The notes below the pieces were generated by a model. That model ran no database searches and had not been told where the DNA came from. It was given only the letters and a program-made list of their open reading frames with translations. Position numbers and translations under genes: made by a program. A stretch of DNA of 64,000 bases, from contig PYIU01000008.1 of NCBI GenBank assembly GCA_003415625.1, positions 496,001-560,000 on the forward strand, written 5' to 3'. Of the stretch, positions 49,326-61,500 are shown piece by piece. Origin of the DNA: Aquanectria penicillioides (Eukaryota; Ascomycota; Sordariomycetes; Hypocreales; Nectriaceae). Position 1 is the first letter of the stretch, and each line of letters starts with the position of its first letter.

Positions 49326-49958
49326 CCTTTTTTCCCCCATGATTATTCGGAGATTATATTTGGCTGTTGATATAATAGATGGAGTTCATCTAGCCTATAT
49401 ATAGTAAGATTATTGATGCATTGTTTGCTGAAATTTATGCTTAAACACTGGCTCTTCCTATCCTTACTTCTAATCATATTCTCATCGTAATGACTAGACG
49501 GGAATTAGCCTATGATATCTAAATATTTTGAGGAGCGAAGGGATCTATAGAGCCGCTAGTAACTAGGCACAGCATAGCCTTAATCTCTAGCCTTCATACT
49601 TTTCTTTATGGGTACCCCGGTAGCTCGCCGGGGCATTGCTACTGCCATGCCGAATCTTAGCACATGGTCCTGAAGGACTCTGCTGTTTGCTGCTGGCTGA
49701 ATATATGCAGAAAGCAATAATCCGATCTGATCTGATTCGGTGCAAGAGCCAGTATGCTGTAGCTGTAGTATGATCTCTTTTAGCACCGTGGTAACTCTGC
49801 TAACCAAATTTCGTCATTTTTAAAGAATATTGGTGGAGCTGCCGCCGAGATATAAAGTTTGACTTTTTGATGGATCATCTCGGGCCATGACTTCCATAGA
49901 GGTCGTTCTGAGCTGTTTCTGAAATGCTTCATCCAAGAACAGAGCAGTTTTCTGAACA
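49326..49958. other. intergenic region right of the island
   Basis: About 630 bp between the island and the stop codon of the glycosyltransferase gene. Minus-strand frames at 49580-49807 and 49780-50022 overlap or follow the gene end in other phases and are not supported. Confidence 0.5.
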
Positions 49959-50960
49959 TCACAGATAGTCTATTAAACCTGTGGGACATACGTCCATAGC
50001 AAAAAGCCGCCACTCCTTCCATTGCTGAAGTAATATTGGATGGGCGTGAGGTTTCAACTCACTCACAGTCCACAAATCGTACATCCATGGCTTCCCAATG
50101 GCAGTAAAGTGGACAACGTGTGACTGAGCATAGAGGTCATCCAACTCGTGGTCGGATGCCAACTGCGAGAGCACAGGAGTACTGGAAGATGCAATATTTG
50201 CTCTCTGTGTAAACCATGGCGGGAGACTCTTATCTTCCCAGTGATTGTTCAACACGACGTATGAGTCGGCGAGTCGAACAGCTCGGGTCCCAAACAGACT
50301 GTTAATGATGTCCATGTCATATTGGTGTGGGGAAAGAGTGGCCACTGTTTGCTGGATATCATTCCATAGCTTAGCAGATGGTTGAATTACCATAAGCGTG
50401 CTGCTTAGGAAAGAATCTTGCATCCAATAGGCCTCAGGGGCAAGAACATCTGCAGGGGGTAGATCGAAAAGGTGATCGAGACTTTTCAAGATTAGTTGAT
50501 CTCCATCAAGAATAAGGATGCGGTTGACGTTGTGATCGATCTCGTGCATTCGAAAGGCAGCAAGCTTGAGTAAGCAACCTTTGTAGTAGTCGCTGCTGTC
50601 GGGGTGAAGAGGAATTGGCTTCTCTTTAATTACCTCGGCGCCCATGGACTTGAGGGAAGATCGATACTTTGAGGAGACGTCCTTAGATACTAGGACAATA
50701 ATTCGGTGTTTTGTGCGGTGAATGGTCTTCAGCAAGTGAATATTGACTAAAATGGAACATGCATAGGCGTCCTGCACAGCGTAGAAGACATAGGCATTGG
50801 CTGTGTCCGTTGGTGAGGGAGTTCCTGATTGTGACGTCTTCATAGGCTGGGTGGACACCCTGAAACCGCCTATGAAGGTCAACAACAGGAGTAGACATGT
50901 CAGCGTGCCTAGTAATTTTAGAACTGGCGCAATGCGCTGGAAACGGAGCGGGAGCCTCAT
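49959..50960 (-). CDS. GT8-type glycosyltransferase (glycogenin / GNT1-like), type II membrane protein
   Basis: A single-exon frame of 333 residues from the ATG at 50958-50960. A short basic N-terminus is followed by a hydrophobic anchor (about residues 14-32), so it is a type II protein, probably Golgi. The catalytic domain starts near residue 55 (AYVFYAVQDAYACSILVNI). The metal and nucleotide-sugar binding DxD motif is DGD at 152-154 in ILILDGDQLILKSLDHLFDL, and the late HFTAIGKPW (284-292) is the third metal-ligand block of GT8 enzymes. DGD in place of the more usual DAD keeps both aspartates. Fungal relatives transfer GlcNAc or Glc to glycans; the sugar is not readable here. This is the first gene right of the retrotransposon island. 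A GTATGT near the C-terminus (in the codons for MDVCP) could be a donor for an alternative 3' exon. Confidence 0.85.
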   Translation of the reverse strand: MRLPLRFQRIAPVLKLLGTLTCLLLLLTFIGGFRVSTQPMKTSQSGTPSPTDTANAYVFYAVQDAYACSILVNIHLLKTIHRTKHRIIVLVSKDVSSKYRSSLKSMGAEVIKEKPIPLHPDSSDYYKGCLLKLAAFRMHEIDHNVNRILILDGDQLILKSLDHLFDLPPADVLAPEAYWMQDSFLSSTLMVIQPSAKLWNDIQQTVATLSPHQYDMDIINSLFGTRAVRLADSYVVLNNHWEDKSLPPWFTQRANIASSSTPVLSQLASDHELDDLYAQSHVVHFTAIGKPWMYDLWTVSELKPHAHPILLQQWKEWRLFAMDVCPTGLIDYL

Positions 50961-51784
50961 ATCGGGATGCAGCGATAGATTGAGGAACTGGAGAAGAATT
51001 CCTCACACTTTCCACTTAGTCCGCCTCTTCCGGCTGGTCCGTTTCCTCATATACTCCAGGCGGCATATAACGTGTTGGTACTCGACCGGTAGCCCCTCAG
51101 GGGGGTCATGGCGGACCCACTGCCAGAGGTGATGAAATCATCTGTATGTGGGGATGCTGGCAGCAATATGACGATTGTTTCGCCGTGGGATACTAAGTTT
51201 TCTCTCAACGAGTGAGCCTTTCTGCTTCAGTAGTTGTGGCTTATATTGGAGACCTTTACAGGGAAGTCAATCCGTCAAGTATTTACCATCAACAAATTGC
51301 GTATCTTGTTACGTCGAATCCAAGGGAAACTCTCGTTCCAATCAGAGCGATCTGTGCGCGAGCGGACGCTGGCGCTGGGTCGATTAAAGACCCCCACACC
51401 TGCTGCTGACTGCAATTGAATCTCCGACGTAGCCGAGCCAAGTTTTACCCTGGATGAAAGGGGCGGAATGTGCTTGATTTGGGTCTGTTCCAGCTTCCAA
51501 ATCTAGTTCCAACGGACAGGTATGAGCCAAGCGGCCTCGACGAACATCGGTTGGGCTCTTGTTTGGTTGGCCAGATACTAGGTAAAGGACCAAGGGTTTC
51601 ATGCAAAACGGTGAATGACCAGCTGTCAGTCTATTATTTGCTGGCCATGCCGGCATAATGCCACAAACTAGATGCAGCTAAAGTAGCCAGGACGAAAGAA
51701 CCAGTTAACAGCCAGCAATTTTAGCAATACGATAGACAGTATAGTTAATCATTGCTAACTTGCGTTTGAGATTTGTGCTCGCAC
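50961..51784. other. intergenic region
   Basis: About 820 bp holding the promoter of the glycosyltransferase gene. Overlapping small frames on both strands, none convincing. Confidence 0.5.
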
Positions 51785-52590
51785 TCAGCTCCTGTCCCAA
51801 CAACTGGCGAATACCTCTGGGTCCATGGCCCCATCATCTGCATTCATTCCACCCCAACCGTCATCAAAGTCGCGATCCCAGAAGCCTATTTCATCGCCCA
51901 AGTCGTCCAATCCATGTAGCATATCATTCTGAAGGGCGTCCATGTGACTAAGATCGTCATCTGGGTCGTTTAACCTATATAATGGATCGCGCTGAAGGGC
52001 GTCCATGCGAACAAGTTCATAATCTTCAGGCCACTGCTTTAATACTCGCTTATTCAGCCCTGCACCCCATGGTCTATCGGTTGCTTGTTAAGGACATTTG
52101 TGGCTATCAAGTCTCTTGTATCCCGCTTTGCTCGAATCTAGCGATTGAGTTCTATAAACCCAAGTTTTAGGTCGGCTTGGATAAATGTGTCTAGTCATCT
52201 TACATATTTCTTATCGGTCGGTCGGGAGGCATTCTCAAGTAGCTGAACATCGGTAACACAGGCAAGGCATACACCGTGCAAGGCGCTGAGCGCATCGGCA
52301 TCATTTCTCACGTCCCAAATGTACTTCTTCATGTCACCATTTTCCAGAATTCCTTTCAACGATTTTCCATCCGAGGTTTTGGTAATGAATGCCAAATCAT
52401 TCAGTTTTAATACATCAATCATATGAGTGGTGCCCTGTGGTCGCAAATGGATGGTGTCGATGGAAACAGTGCCTTCTCTGCTGAGATTGGTTCCTTCGAG
52501 GTCGAGGTAGACGACGGATGCCTGATGGATGGACGAGAGGAAATACTTGAGGCTCAGAGGGTCCGCATTCGGTATCGGATCTGTTGTCAT
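51785..52590 (-). pseudogene. truncated DEDD-type 3'-5' exonuclease domain protein
   Basis: From the ATG at 52588-52590 the first 129 codons hold the front half of an RNase D-like 3'-5' exonuclease: VVYLDLEGTNL carries the Exo I DxE pair and YIWDVRNDADALSALHGV the Exo II Asp. The frame then meets a GTAAGA donor at 52203; without splicing it stops at 52195-52197. A CAG acceptor at 52034 allows a 170-bp intron and an in-frame second exon 52033-51785 (WPEDYELVRMDALQRDPLY, then an Asp-rich tail), giving 211 residues. In neither reading is there an Exo III motif (YxxxD), which intact relatives need for catalysis, so the middle of the domain appears to be missing. The acidic second part contains a partial repeat of the pattern MDALQ(R/N)D. 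I call it a truncated, probably inactive gene; an expressed short protein remains possible. Confidence 0.55.
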
Positions 52591-54262
52591 TTTGAGGTTG
52601 GAATGGTGATCTATTTTGGTTGCGAGCTGCGATTCATGATCCAGGAATTTGCAATGATAATTTACTGAGGAGTAGTAAGAAGGAACTCCGGTACATATAG
52701 ATGACTGATCAGGCCACATGAGTATCCCCGACATAAAGTGCAAATCATGCAAGAGTGCTTCGGCTCAGTGGTCATAGTGATCACCAGAAGAAGACTGAAT
52801 ACGTAAATGGCTAGAATCTGGATCCAGTGGTTCAGATGTGAGATGGTGCAACAAGTGCTGAATGGGGACTTTCGATTAAAACTCATCGTTGTATCACCGT
52901 GGCCTGCGCTGTTACAGCAACAATGTAACAGGAAGGTTAATAAAACGGCATTGAATCCAGGGTAAAATTTCCACACAGCCTCTGTTATTAGAGGTACATA
53001 AACAAGGTGTATGACAACTGAGATTGTGAGAGGAAGGCACAATCAACATGTGACCCAAGTTCAAGGACAACATACTGTGGATTTCTTTGTTTAAAGAGGG
53101 GCATGCATTTTGGCGAGACATTGTAATCCAGCCAGTAGCATCATGGGCCTCAGATGTCGAATTAAACGCCAGCGCTGGGTGGTACCCGGGACTTTTACTT
53201 CCTAGTAACTACCCCGAAACTCCCCGACACTCCACACATACACATAGTAGTACCGCGACTCTCCGCATTCTAGAGGAGGTAGTTTGGTAAGTCAACCACA
53301 CGTCAACCTTGTGGAACCTAAATCTGGAAGATACCACTGTGATAGCTGTATACTTTGCACAGGTGCGGTGGGAGTGTTATGAGTTGCCCAAAATCATCCA
53401 CATCAATCTCGGGTGCATCACAGAGACCGATTTACCTTCTCAATAGACGGAAAAAGTTGAGTACTTCATCGTCGACAAAAGGAAAGCTGCCCTGAAAGTG
53501 GACATGCGAGGAAGGCGTGAAGGAAGTTACATAACCAATTATTTATGATATCTAGAGCTACAGGCAAAGGAAACGTGTACATTTTCTAAATACGCGAAGT
53601 CTTTGTTCCACTAAGCTTACATCAAACGAGATTTCAGGAGAGACAACTAGAATACGATTCTCTAAAATAGTTTATGACCTCTATTAATGATTGCCTTCGG
53701 TTTCTCTTGATGTAAATTTATACACTGTAGTTGTTCTGAACTCTTTAGACATCCAATATGCGCGAATATTCGTAGTCCCGCCTCAAGCCATCTTCCTTGC
53801 GGAATCCTGACCACCCTTTGCATGTTGAGACACTGACGCACTGACACACCGGAGCCACCAGCCGACAGCCTCGCTTTCACCGACTGGGCCTCGATTCTAA
53901 TAGGATGGGATGGCATGGCTGCCATATGGGTACTGGATTCTATCTATCTATTGGTAAAGAAAAAAAGCACTGTGCCAAGGGAAGTTGCCCGATGCTGGCC
54001 AGTACTCAGCAAAGCCACCAATGCTAACCGACGTTGGGGGACTTGGAACTGCATAACGAAGATACGGCAAGGCAAACAGCAGGCAACCTTAGCAGCCTGG
54101 CCTGAAGAACATTTAAATGGATGATAAAACACGCCCGTCCCCGCCACCCAAGGCCACGGAGTCACGGCAGTGCATTCAACCTTGCCTTTGGCTACAGCAG
54201 CAATTCTGAGGACCTCAACTGAGACCCACCACCCAGGGAGCTGAATTGATCCAGCCTGAACC

Positions 54263-54499
54263 ATGTCAAGCGACCAGCAGCACCCGTCCGAGTCCCATGA
54301 GGCTCGTCACCGGCGGCCGAACCAGTCTAAGCCCGGCAATCCCATCGGGCGCGCTTGGACTATGAAACCATTCATTTCGAGCAAACAGTCAGTGCGGCGC
54401 AGATGGACAATGAACCCTGACACGACCGATTCTGCCCGAGTAAAGGACCCGTTCAGGAGTATTTTTCATGCTATCGAGATCTCCCATGGGAGAAGTTGA
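54263..54499 (+). CDS. doubtful small hypothetical protein
   Basis: 78 residues, polar and basic (HRRPNQSKPGNP, RRRWTMNPD), ATG in a favourable context. No family, no signal peptide, no neighbour logic. It may be a chance frame; kept only because no better gene covers the stretch. Confidence 0.2.
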   Translation: MSSDQQHPSESHEARHRRPNQSKPGNPIGRAWTMKPFISSKQSVRRRWTMNPDTTDSARVKDPFRSIFHAIEISHGRS

Positions 54500-54854
54500 A
54501 GGGTTACTTGCAGACCAAGTGGCCAAACTGGAAATTCCCAGATGAAGAACCTCCGAATGTATGGACAGCCCAACCCAGCCCCCTTTCCGGCCAGATTCTG
54601 CTAGATTGCTAACACTCCATGATGCAGACGGATGATAATTGGATATTTGAGGTCCCTGAGCGCCTGACAAAGGTTTGCAAAGTAACACCTGGAGGTAGAG
54701 AACCAAGTGCTGAAATGATCCTCGCTACAGGAAGACCGTTCCAACATCGCCGCCTTGAGAGACAGCAACAGGCCAACCCGACGACCATCATTTTCTGACT
54801 CCGAAGATTAGTTGGAAATTTCCTGCAAGCTTGCGCCATTTTCAGAAACTGGTT

Positions 54855-54883
54855 GGGTCGGGCTGGGCTGGGTTGGGTCGGGG
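54855..54883 (+). repeat. G-rich pentamer array, G-quadruplex candidate
   Basis: Six runs of at least three G separated by exactly two bases each (GGGTC GGGCT GGGCT GGGTT GGGTC GGGG). The spacing satisfies the usual G-quadruplex pattern on the plus strand. Confidence 0.7.
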
Positions 54884-55534
54884 AGGTGGCCACGCCAGGT
54901 TGCATGGCTCAGAGCCTCATCAGGCTGAGCGGAGACTCGTGTACCATGCGCCTCTTTGTGGACCAATTTCGCTACAGCAAACTGGAATCCATCAGATATT
55001 AAATCGAAAAACAATATAATTTCCTCGGTCAAGAGAAAATGACCCTGGTCGTATGATGAACGCTCCTTGCTAGCTTCGCCTGGACCCCCCTATTGATGGC
55101 AAACACGAGAACAACTTCGACACATGAGACCACATAGCCACGGCCCAACTGCACTCTAAACAAATACGGCTAGCAAGAGAGGGGAAACGGACGCCTTGTC
55201 ACACTGTCGCGCACCAATCTATGTGGGTGGCTCAATGGCCATGACAGCTGAAGGCGTCGGTCTCATGTGGGCACGATCATGTCACTGGGACTTTTTTGAA
55301 ACCCGTACCCGAGCCTGATTTTGAAAAGTAGAAAATCAAAAATGGCTATGCAGGTGCTCTGCCAGTACGCCCATCGCTGCGCCGTGGATGTCACAGCTTG
55401 GTCTGCGTCGCAGGCTCCGTTGGAGCGGCAACCTTTTTGGTAGAAAGACCCCATGGCTTCCGCTGGTTTCTTAGTGTCGGATTCTTGAATTACATACACC
55501 GGCAACAAAACAAGAAATTGAACGCTTGAAAATA

Positions 55535-57576
55535 ATGGCCCCGCTAATGCAGCTGCCGAACGAGTTCCAGGTCTCATACCAAAACCGAGATTCATATCCC
55601 TGCAACTACACCCACAGGACCGTCAGCACCTATCCCAGTGCGCTGGCAGAGTTTGCAAAGAGACTTGAGATAGCAGCGGACGACCTCTGTGAAAAGGATG
55701 TGACAAGGGTAGATGTTTCCTTTCGCGACCTCAAGACCGATAACGGAGCCGGCAAAGGTGGGTGGATGGGACGCCATGGGACCTCAGTTCACTAACTCAT
55801 GTCCCAGAGCTGGAAAAGCGTAACATTCACACACCAGATGGCCTCACCCAATGGCTTGGAATCAGGAAAACCCAAGCATTGGTTGCAAATGGCGCTCACG
55901 ACGTGATTGAAGTAGACCGCAAAGATCCTAAATGCCGCTTCATGTAAGCTGCCGTTGCTAGAAAACAGCGAGATAATTGAACCAAGGGCTCATTTCTGGA
56001 TAGTTACATTTTTGGCGAACATTCTAGGGCGCGACTGAACATCAGTTTGTCCATGTTGACCGAGATTTTCACATTTCATCAAGTGTTGCCAGACTACTTG
56101 GATTTCTTGTTCATTTTTGGCTTGCAAAGCGAGCTGCAGGACTTGAGGTTCAGCAGCTTCCGAGAGCAAACATCCCTACGGAATCGATGCAAATTGGTGG
56201 GAATCGATGGCTTAGCGCGTTCTGGAAGACAATATCAGCTTTGCTATAACCTGAAAGGAGTAGGCGTCGCCGATCAGAGTAAATCGAACCCAGGCAAGCT
56301 CAAATACTCAATACGGCCGGCCGCGTTCTACCATCGCCTTGACGTGGAAAATGGAAACACGCTCTGGATCGTCACAAAAGGCGGCACAGATATCCAGCAG
56401 CGGTTCAAAGAGCTGACTGGGAAGAACGCGCGGCCAGAAGACAAGTCTTTTGGCAACCCGGAGGAGTGTTTTAGGTCGAGCTTATCAGCCCATCTCCTCT
56501 TCTGCCAATGGTCGACAGAGGATTGGAGAGCATACATACGATGGCTAGAAGATGCCGTAGATACAAGAGTGGGTGTTGAAGACGGTCCGATCCTCGAGTT
56601 TGAGAATATTTTACTGACAGTTTGGTATAGACGAAGATGGCTGTATTGGGCTCCACGGGTTCTTACACTGCAGGCGATATCCAGCAGCTTCTGACATTGG
56701 AAGAAAAGATTAGCGAAGTAATCACAGTAATAGAGTCGAATGTGGAAGTAATAAGCTCGCTAAAGATGTACTACGAGAAGCTGGTCGCAAATAAGGATTT
56801 CAATCTGGTGGACTGCGACTACGACGTCGATGTCTTCGCTAGCCAGCTGACACACATGATGGATGACTTTAAGCTGCAAACTGGCAGGGCCAAGGCGCTG
56901 GTCAAGATAATGAGCAACCGAACGGAGCTGGTGAGACAGCACCGGATGGAAAGACTCAACCGCAATTTAGAGAAGGAGGCCATCGTGATGCGAATCGTCA
57001 CAATTGTGACGCTCATTTATCTTCCAGCAACGTTTGTCTCGGTACGTGCTTGAATTCCTGATTTTTGACGAATGCGCAGAGCTGACATGGGTTACTTCGG
57101 CGGCGTAGACGCTATTTAGCACCGACATCATCAAGTACCAGGACAAAACCTCACCCGGGGGGAACTACTCACCAGAAGCGATGCAGCGATGGCTGCAGGT
57201 GACTTTGCCACTCACGTTCCTGACGCTCAGCGTTGCTTATCTTGGCAAAACGTGGGCGGAGCGGAAGTCGAACCCGTTTGCGGTGGAGGAGACCAGGCTG
57301 CGAGAGGACCAAGGAGATGGACAACTGGACCACGCTGCGCAGTCGCAAACGCCGGCGGTGGCGGGGCAGCAGCAGCAGCACAGTCGGCAGTGGGTGCAGC
57401 GAGGGAAAGCCTGGGGAGACGAGACTCTGACAGCAGTTGGCCGGGCGCTAAAAGACTGGCGGCCCACAGCGCTAGCGGGCCGGGCTTTAGGGCCTCGTCC
57501 AGCGCCGGTGCTACCTCTGACCCGCCGACCATCTGGCCGGGGATCATCCCGACAAGCCCATCGTGTAGATACGTAA
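55535..57576 (+). CDS. CorA-like (Mg2+/Zn2+ transporter superfamily) membrane protein, five exons
   Basis: Exons 55535-55757, 55808-55943, 56028-56568, 56631-57041 and 57109-57576 (introns 50, 84, 62 and 67 bp, all GT-AG with branch-like CTAAC or CTGAC) give 592 residues. The N-terminal two thirds match the fungal CorA-like domain (LSMLTEIFTFHQVLPDYLDFLF near 128-149, then LLFCQWSTEDWRAYIRWLED). A long helical stretch with TLEEKISEVITVIESN precedes two transmembrane segments at about 418-440 (VTIVTLIYLPATFVSTLF) and 465-483 (LPLTFLTLSVAYLG). The hallmark GMN after TM1 is absent; the position reads STLFSTDII, as in many fungal paralogues, so metal transport is uncertain. The C-terminal tail is long, Gln/Arg/Pro rich and probably disordered. 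It lies upstream of and in the same direction as the kinase gene, 942 bp apart. Confidence 0.88.
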
Positions 57577-58518
57577 CTGTTGCATCACAATTGAAGAAAA
57601 AACAAAACAAAAAAAAAGAAGACGGAATAAGACATCTATTCTTGCCTTACCGGCCCAAAGCTGAAGGGAGGTAGAGGCAAGACATTGCCTCAATCACGAT
57701 CAGACAAGGCATCAACGTCTGTCCCCGTCCATCCCTGCCCCTTGTCCCTGGTTGCCTTACAGCCCTTACAGGCCCTACAAGCCCTACAGGGGGTGCGGGT
57801 GCCAATCCGGCAAGGCTGAGCAGCCTATAAGCCTGAGCCGCCAACACGGCGCTCGGAGCAGACGATATAGGCCAATGTATGGGCCGCCGACACCACCCCA
57901 TCGTCAGCTGTTGGTAAATTTACCATGGTCCCTTGGGTCCCTTTGGGGGCACGGCCCACGGATCATGGCCCACAGATCATGGCCCACAGATCACCGCCCC
58001 ATGAGGCTCGCAGATGCCTTGGGTGGCGTCCCTTTGCTCGCTTTAGCCGCATGGGACTGGGGCGAAGGCGCCGTGGAAGTGTGGACGTGTGGACGGATGA
58101 AAGTGCGCTGTGGATGGCTGCTGTACTGGCATCTGCCCTGGCGGTTCTGATGGTCGGTCCTGATGGTTCGCGCCTCATCCCACCGCATCCCCAGTGCAAA
58201 GCCAGCCAAGTGAGGCGGAGAGAGCTGCCCAAAACTTGGTTCTCAGCTCCCAGCCCCAGCCTTGCTCTTTTAAATGCTCCTCTCTTCCTCTCTGTATGGA
58301 CAATTGCCTGGTCTTCATCGCCTCCACGTTCGACCCACCATAGCCGGGATACCATTCCCGACGTCTGCAACGTAGCGAGCGAACCATCTTTCCACTTTAC
58401 TATCCAGCCCGAACCGCACTCAAACACCGACATCATCTCTTCGGCTCGACAATCCGCGGCCAAACCGTAGAAGGCGAGGGCCTGCGCTCGGTGTCCTCTT
58501 TCTCAACCGAATGCCAGC
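57577..58518 (+). promoter_or_regulatory. upstream region of the kinase-vWA gene
   Basis: It contains an A-rich stretch (57593-57622), a short CCTTACAG/CCCTACA tandem texture at 57756-57790, three 14-bp repeats at 57953-57994, and an out-of-frame ATG at 58511, eight bases before the assigned start, which would open a short overlapping upstream frame. Long frames here (for example 57925-58470) look like low-complexity chance frames. Confidence 0.5.
57953..57994 (+). repeat. three tandem 14-bp repeats
   Basis: GGCCCACGGATCAT, GGCCCACAGATCAT, GGCCCACAGATCAC in direct order, about 525 bp upstream of the kinase-vWA start codon. Confidence 0.9.
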
Positions 58519-61500
58519 ATGGCCCAGCCCGCCTTGTCCTCGGGTGACTGCATCCTCGATGAGTTCCGAACTTTTCTTCAAAGCGACAAAGCATGTCGGC
58601 GCAACTTCGAAGGTCGGATATTTTATCATCCGGAATCGATAAAGCAGTGGTTCTCGCAGTACAATGATGATGATCGCATCTCGAACATCGCGAAGCTGCT
58701 TGCTGCTACTCTTGCGCCGTATGATCACTTTGGCGGCTCGTCTAAGCAGCTTGCCGAAGTCCCACTCATATTCGCCATCCTTACGGACATGGATTGCGGA
58801 CATATGATTCAAGTCTTCCGAAGGGCACTATCTTCCGATAAGTTGCTTACGCAGTCGAATCTTGACCACATATACGGCCCAATCGTGGAAACTTTGCAAC
58901 AGGACAAGACACCGCTGCCAAAAAGCTACAAAAAGGGCGACTACCGAGCGGTCATTGACAAATTCGATGCGTGTCGTTGGGCCTTCGTGCCCGAATTCCT
59001 TACCCCGGAGATGGACAGTGCAATTTCGTATGGAAAGTCCATCCTGCCCTTCTTCTACATGGACAAGATCAACGAAGGAGGAACCGCAGAAGTCTTTCAC
59101 TGCAAAATACAAGTGGACTTTGTGGAGCCCGAGGTGGGAATAATTCTCAAGCCCTCCGAGAAGACAGACTTAAAGTTTGGAAAGGTGGGTTGACTCGGCG
59201 CTGTATCTGTCGGGTTTGGAAGCTGACTTGAATAATAGTATTACGAATTCGCTGTCAAGTCATACAAGAGCGGGTACGACGACGTCTACAAGAAGGAGAG
59301 CCTTGCATTCAAAGGTATGCAGCGCCAGGAGGGCTTAGGAGTGGTGAAGTATCTTGGGGAGTACCACACCGAAGATGCAAAGCTCAAGCACCACATCTTG
59401 CTCGAATACGGGGAGCATGACCTGGACGAGTACTTGGCAGACACATGCCCTCCCCTTTTGAATCGGGAAATCATCGTCTTTTGGGAAAGTCTCTTCGCCG
59501 TCGCTGAATCACTGAAGCGAATACATCAGCTTGACTACAAAGCGGAGGACGGGAGGCTGCGGCAATACAATGGGTAAGCTCAGTATGGATCTCACGAAGG
59601 GATGTACTACTAACACAGCCGGGATCTAGTTGGCATGGAGATGTGAAGCCCGATAACATTCTACGGGTTCATGATGAATTTAAACTGGCCGACTTTGGAT
59701 TCTCCGAGTTTGAAAAGGACCACTCCAAGACCCGTCTTTCCGGTGGGACAAGAACTTACGGTGTGCATCATTTCACCTTTGAGGCAATACCCAAAAGCTA
59801 ACATTCATCTTAGGGGCACCGGAGCGAGACAGCAACGGGCACAAAGGTATCGACGCACCACTGTCGCAAACCATAGACACATGGTCATTCGGCTGCGTGC
59901 TCTCCGACGTCGCGACATGGGTGGTACTAGGACCAGCATTTTATGCCCGTTATGGCGAAATCCGCCAAGAAGCCATCAAAGCACTCAAACGTCGGAAAGA
60001 TGGCACGAACATTAACTGTCCAGATTGCGGTGACGCTTTTCATGATGGAAGCGACGTTCTTCCTGACGTTTTAGGATGGCATGACCATCTGCGCAACTCT
60101 GCCCGCAAAGCCGACACGATTACTGGCCGTGTGCTTGACCTCGTTGACAAGGAGATGCTTGTCGCCGATCCCGACGAAAGGCTTACCTCTACCCAGTTAT
60201 GTCAAAGGTTAAACGAGATTATCACGCTTGCAAAAGCCGAGTATCAAGCTTCTATCAACAACGGTATTCTCAAGCTAGAATCCGAAGGCACAAAAAGAGC
60301 GCTGCTACGGCTTGATGAACACGCACCAGCGATAGCGCAGTCCTTCTCTCAAGCAGGCCTGGATTTAGTCCCCAATCTCATCAAACCCCCCCGAGTGTGC
60401 GCTATTCTTCTCAAGAGGATAGCTCGACCTCATTGAAACCCCGCCCTACCTATCGCATTCGGAAATCCGAACGCTTTAGTAAAATTGTATATGGGAAGAC
60501 CTCAAACCGGGAAATGGTCCTTAGAACTCGGCAAAAGGTACCAAATCTCCCTGGGACTGGTGAACACTTTCGCCTTCCGTCACCCATCTCGGCTAGCCCT
60601 GTTTCACAACACAATCTACAAATAGATGATCACAATCATACACAACAATCGACTGAACCCGAGGCTGTCCCTGAAGCTGAAACCCCGCCTCCCCTACCTA
60701 GCCGTCACACTTTTCCACATGTCCAAACCCAAAGACTTGGTCACCACATGGAGAATGAATTCACAGTGCTTCAAGAGCTTTGGAAAGACTCCAAGGGCCG
60801 GTGGTATAATTTCCGAAGCAAAGTTCCGAAAGACGAGTATTTGGAGCATTTCATTACTAATAGAGACATTGTATGAGTTCGAGCCCCCGACCAGAAGGCA
60901 TGTCACTAACTCTTACGCTAGAAATTCGTGGTTGACAATGGCGCAAGCATGAGAGCCCATTGGGACAATGTACAAATGACTCTTCTGGTATTAGCCATGA
61001 AAATCGGCTCTCTCGATGAGGATGGCCTTGACCTTGTCTATGCCAATGGTCAGCGTCATGCGCTGAATAACGTAAAGGGTCACAAGATCAATGTGGAATT
61101 CAAACAGTCCATGGACAACGCGTATGATGGCATGGATAATCGAGTTCATACAAACATGGCAGCGACATTGGAACGGCTGTTCGACGACTACATCAAGGAT
61201 TACAGGAAAAAGCAGACCCTCATCATTCTCACAGACGGTCTCTGGGAAGGGTCAAGCCTAAAGGACGACGTGGAGAATTTAATACGCAAATTCATCAAAC
61301 AGTTGAAAGCAAGGCTCGGCGTAATGGAATCTCGGTGGTTCTCCATTCAATTCATTTCCTTTGGTTCTGATATACAGGCGCTACAGCGCCTTCAAAACCT
61401 TGACGACAACCTTGGCGCGAGGTAAGTTCCATGCACAACACAACATTGAGATCTCCAAAAATTAACAGTCTGTCTGCCCTCTAGCGAAGATGTCATTGAT

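Larger units (their letters stand above)
52591..55534. other. gene-poor intergenic region
   Basis: About 2.9 kb. It holds the promoters of the exonuclease fragment and, at its right end, of the CorA-like gene. A 78-residue plus-strand frame at 54263-54499 starts in a good context (AACCATGTC) but has no recognisable feature. A G-rich pentamer array lies at 54855-54883. Nothing else is supported. Confidence 0.5.

Noticed and set aside
57227..57674. Frames of 127 and 161 residues over the last exon of the CorA-like gene
   Set aside because: Shadows of the GC-rich, low-complexity tail of that exon.
57925..58470. Frames of 166-181 residues upstream of the kinase gene
   Set aside because: Overlapping frames on both strands over a GC-rich, repeat-containing promoter; no conserved motif.
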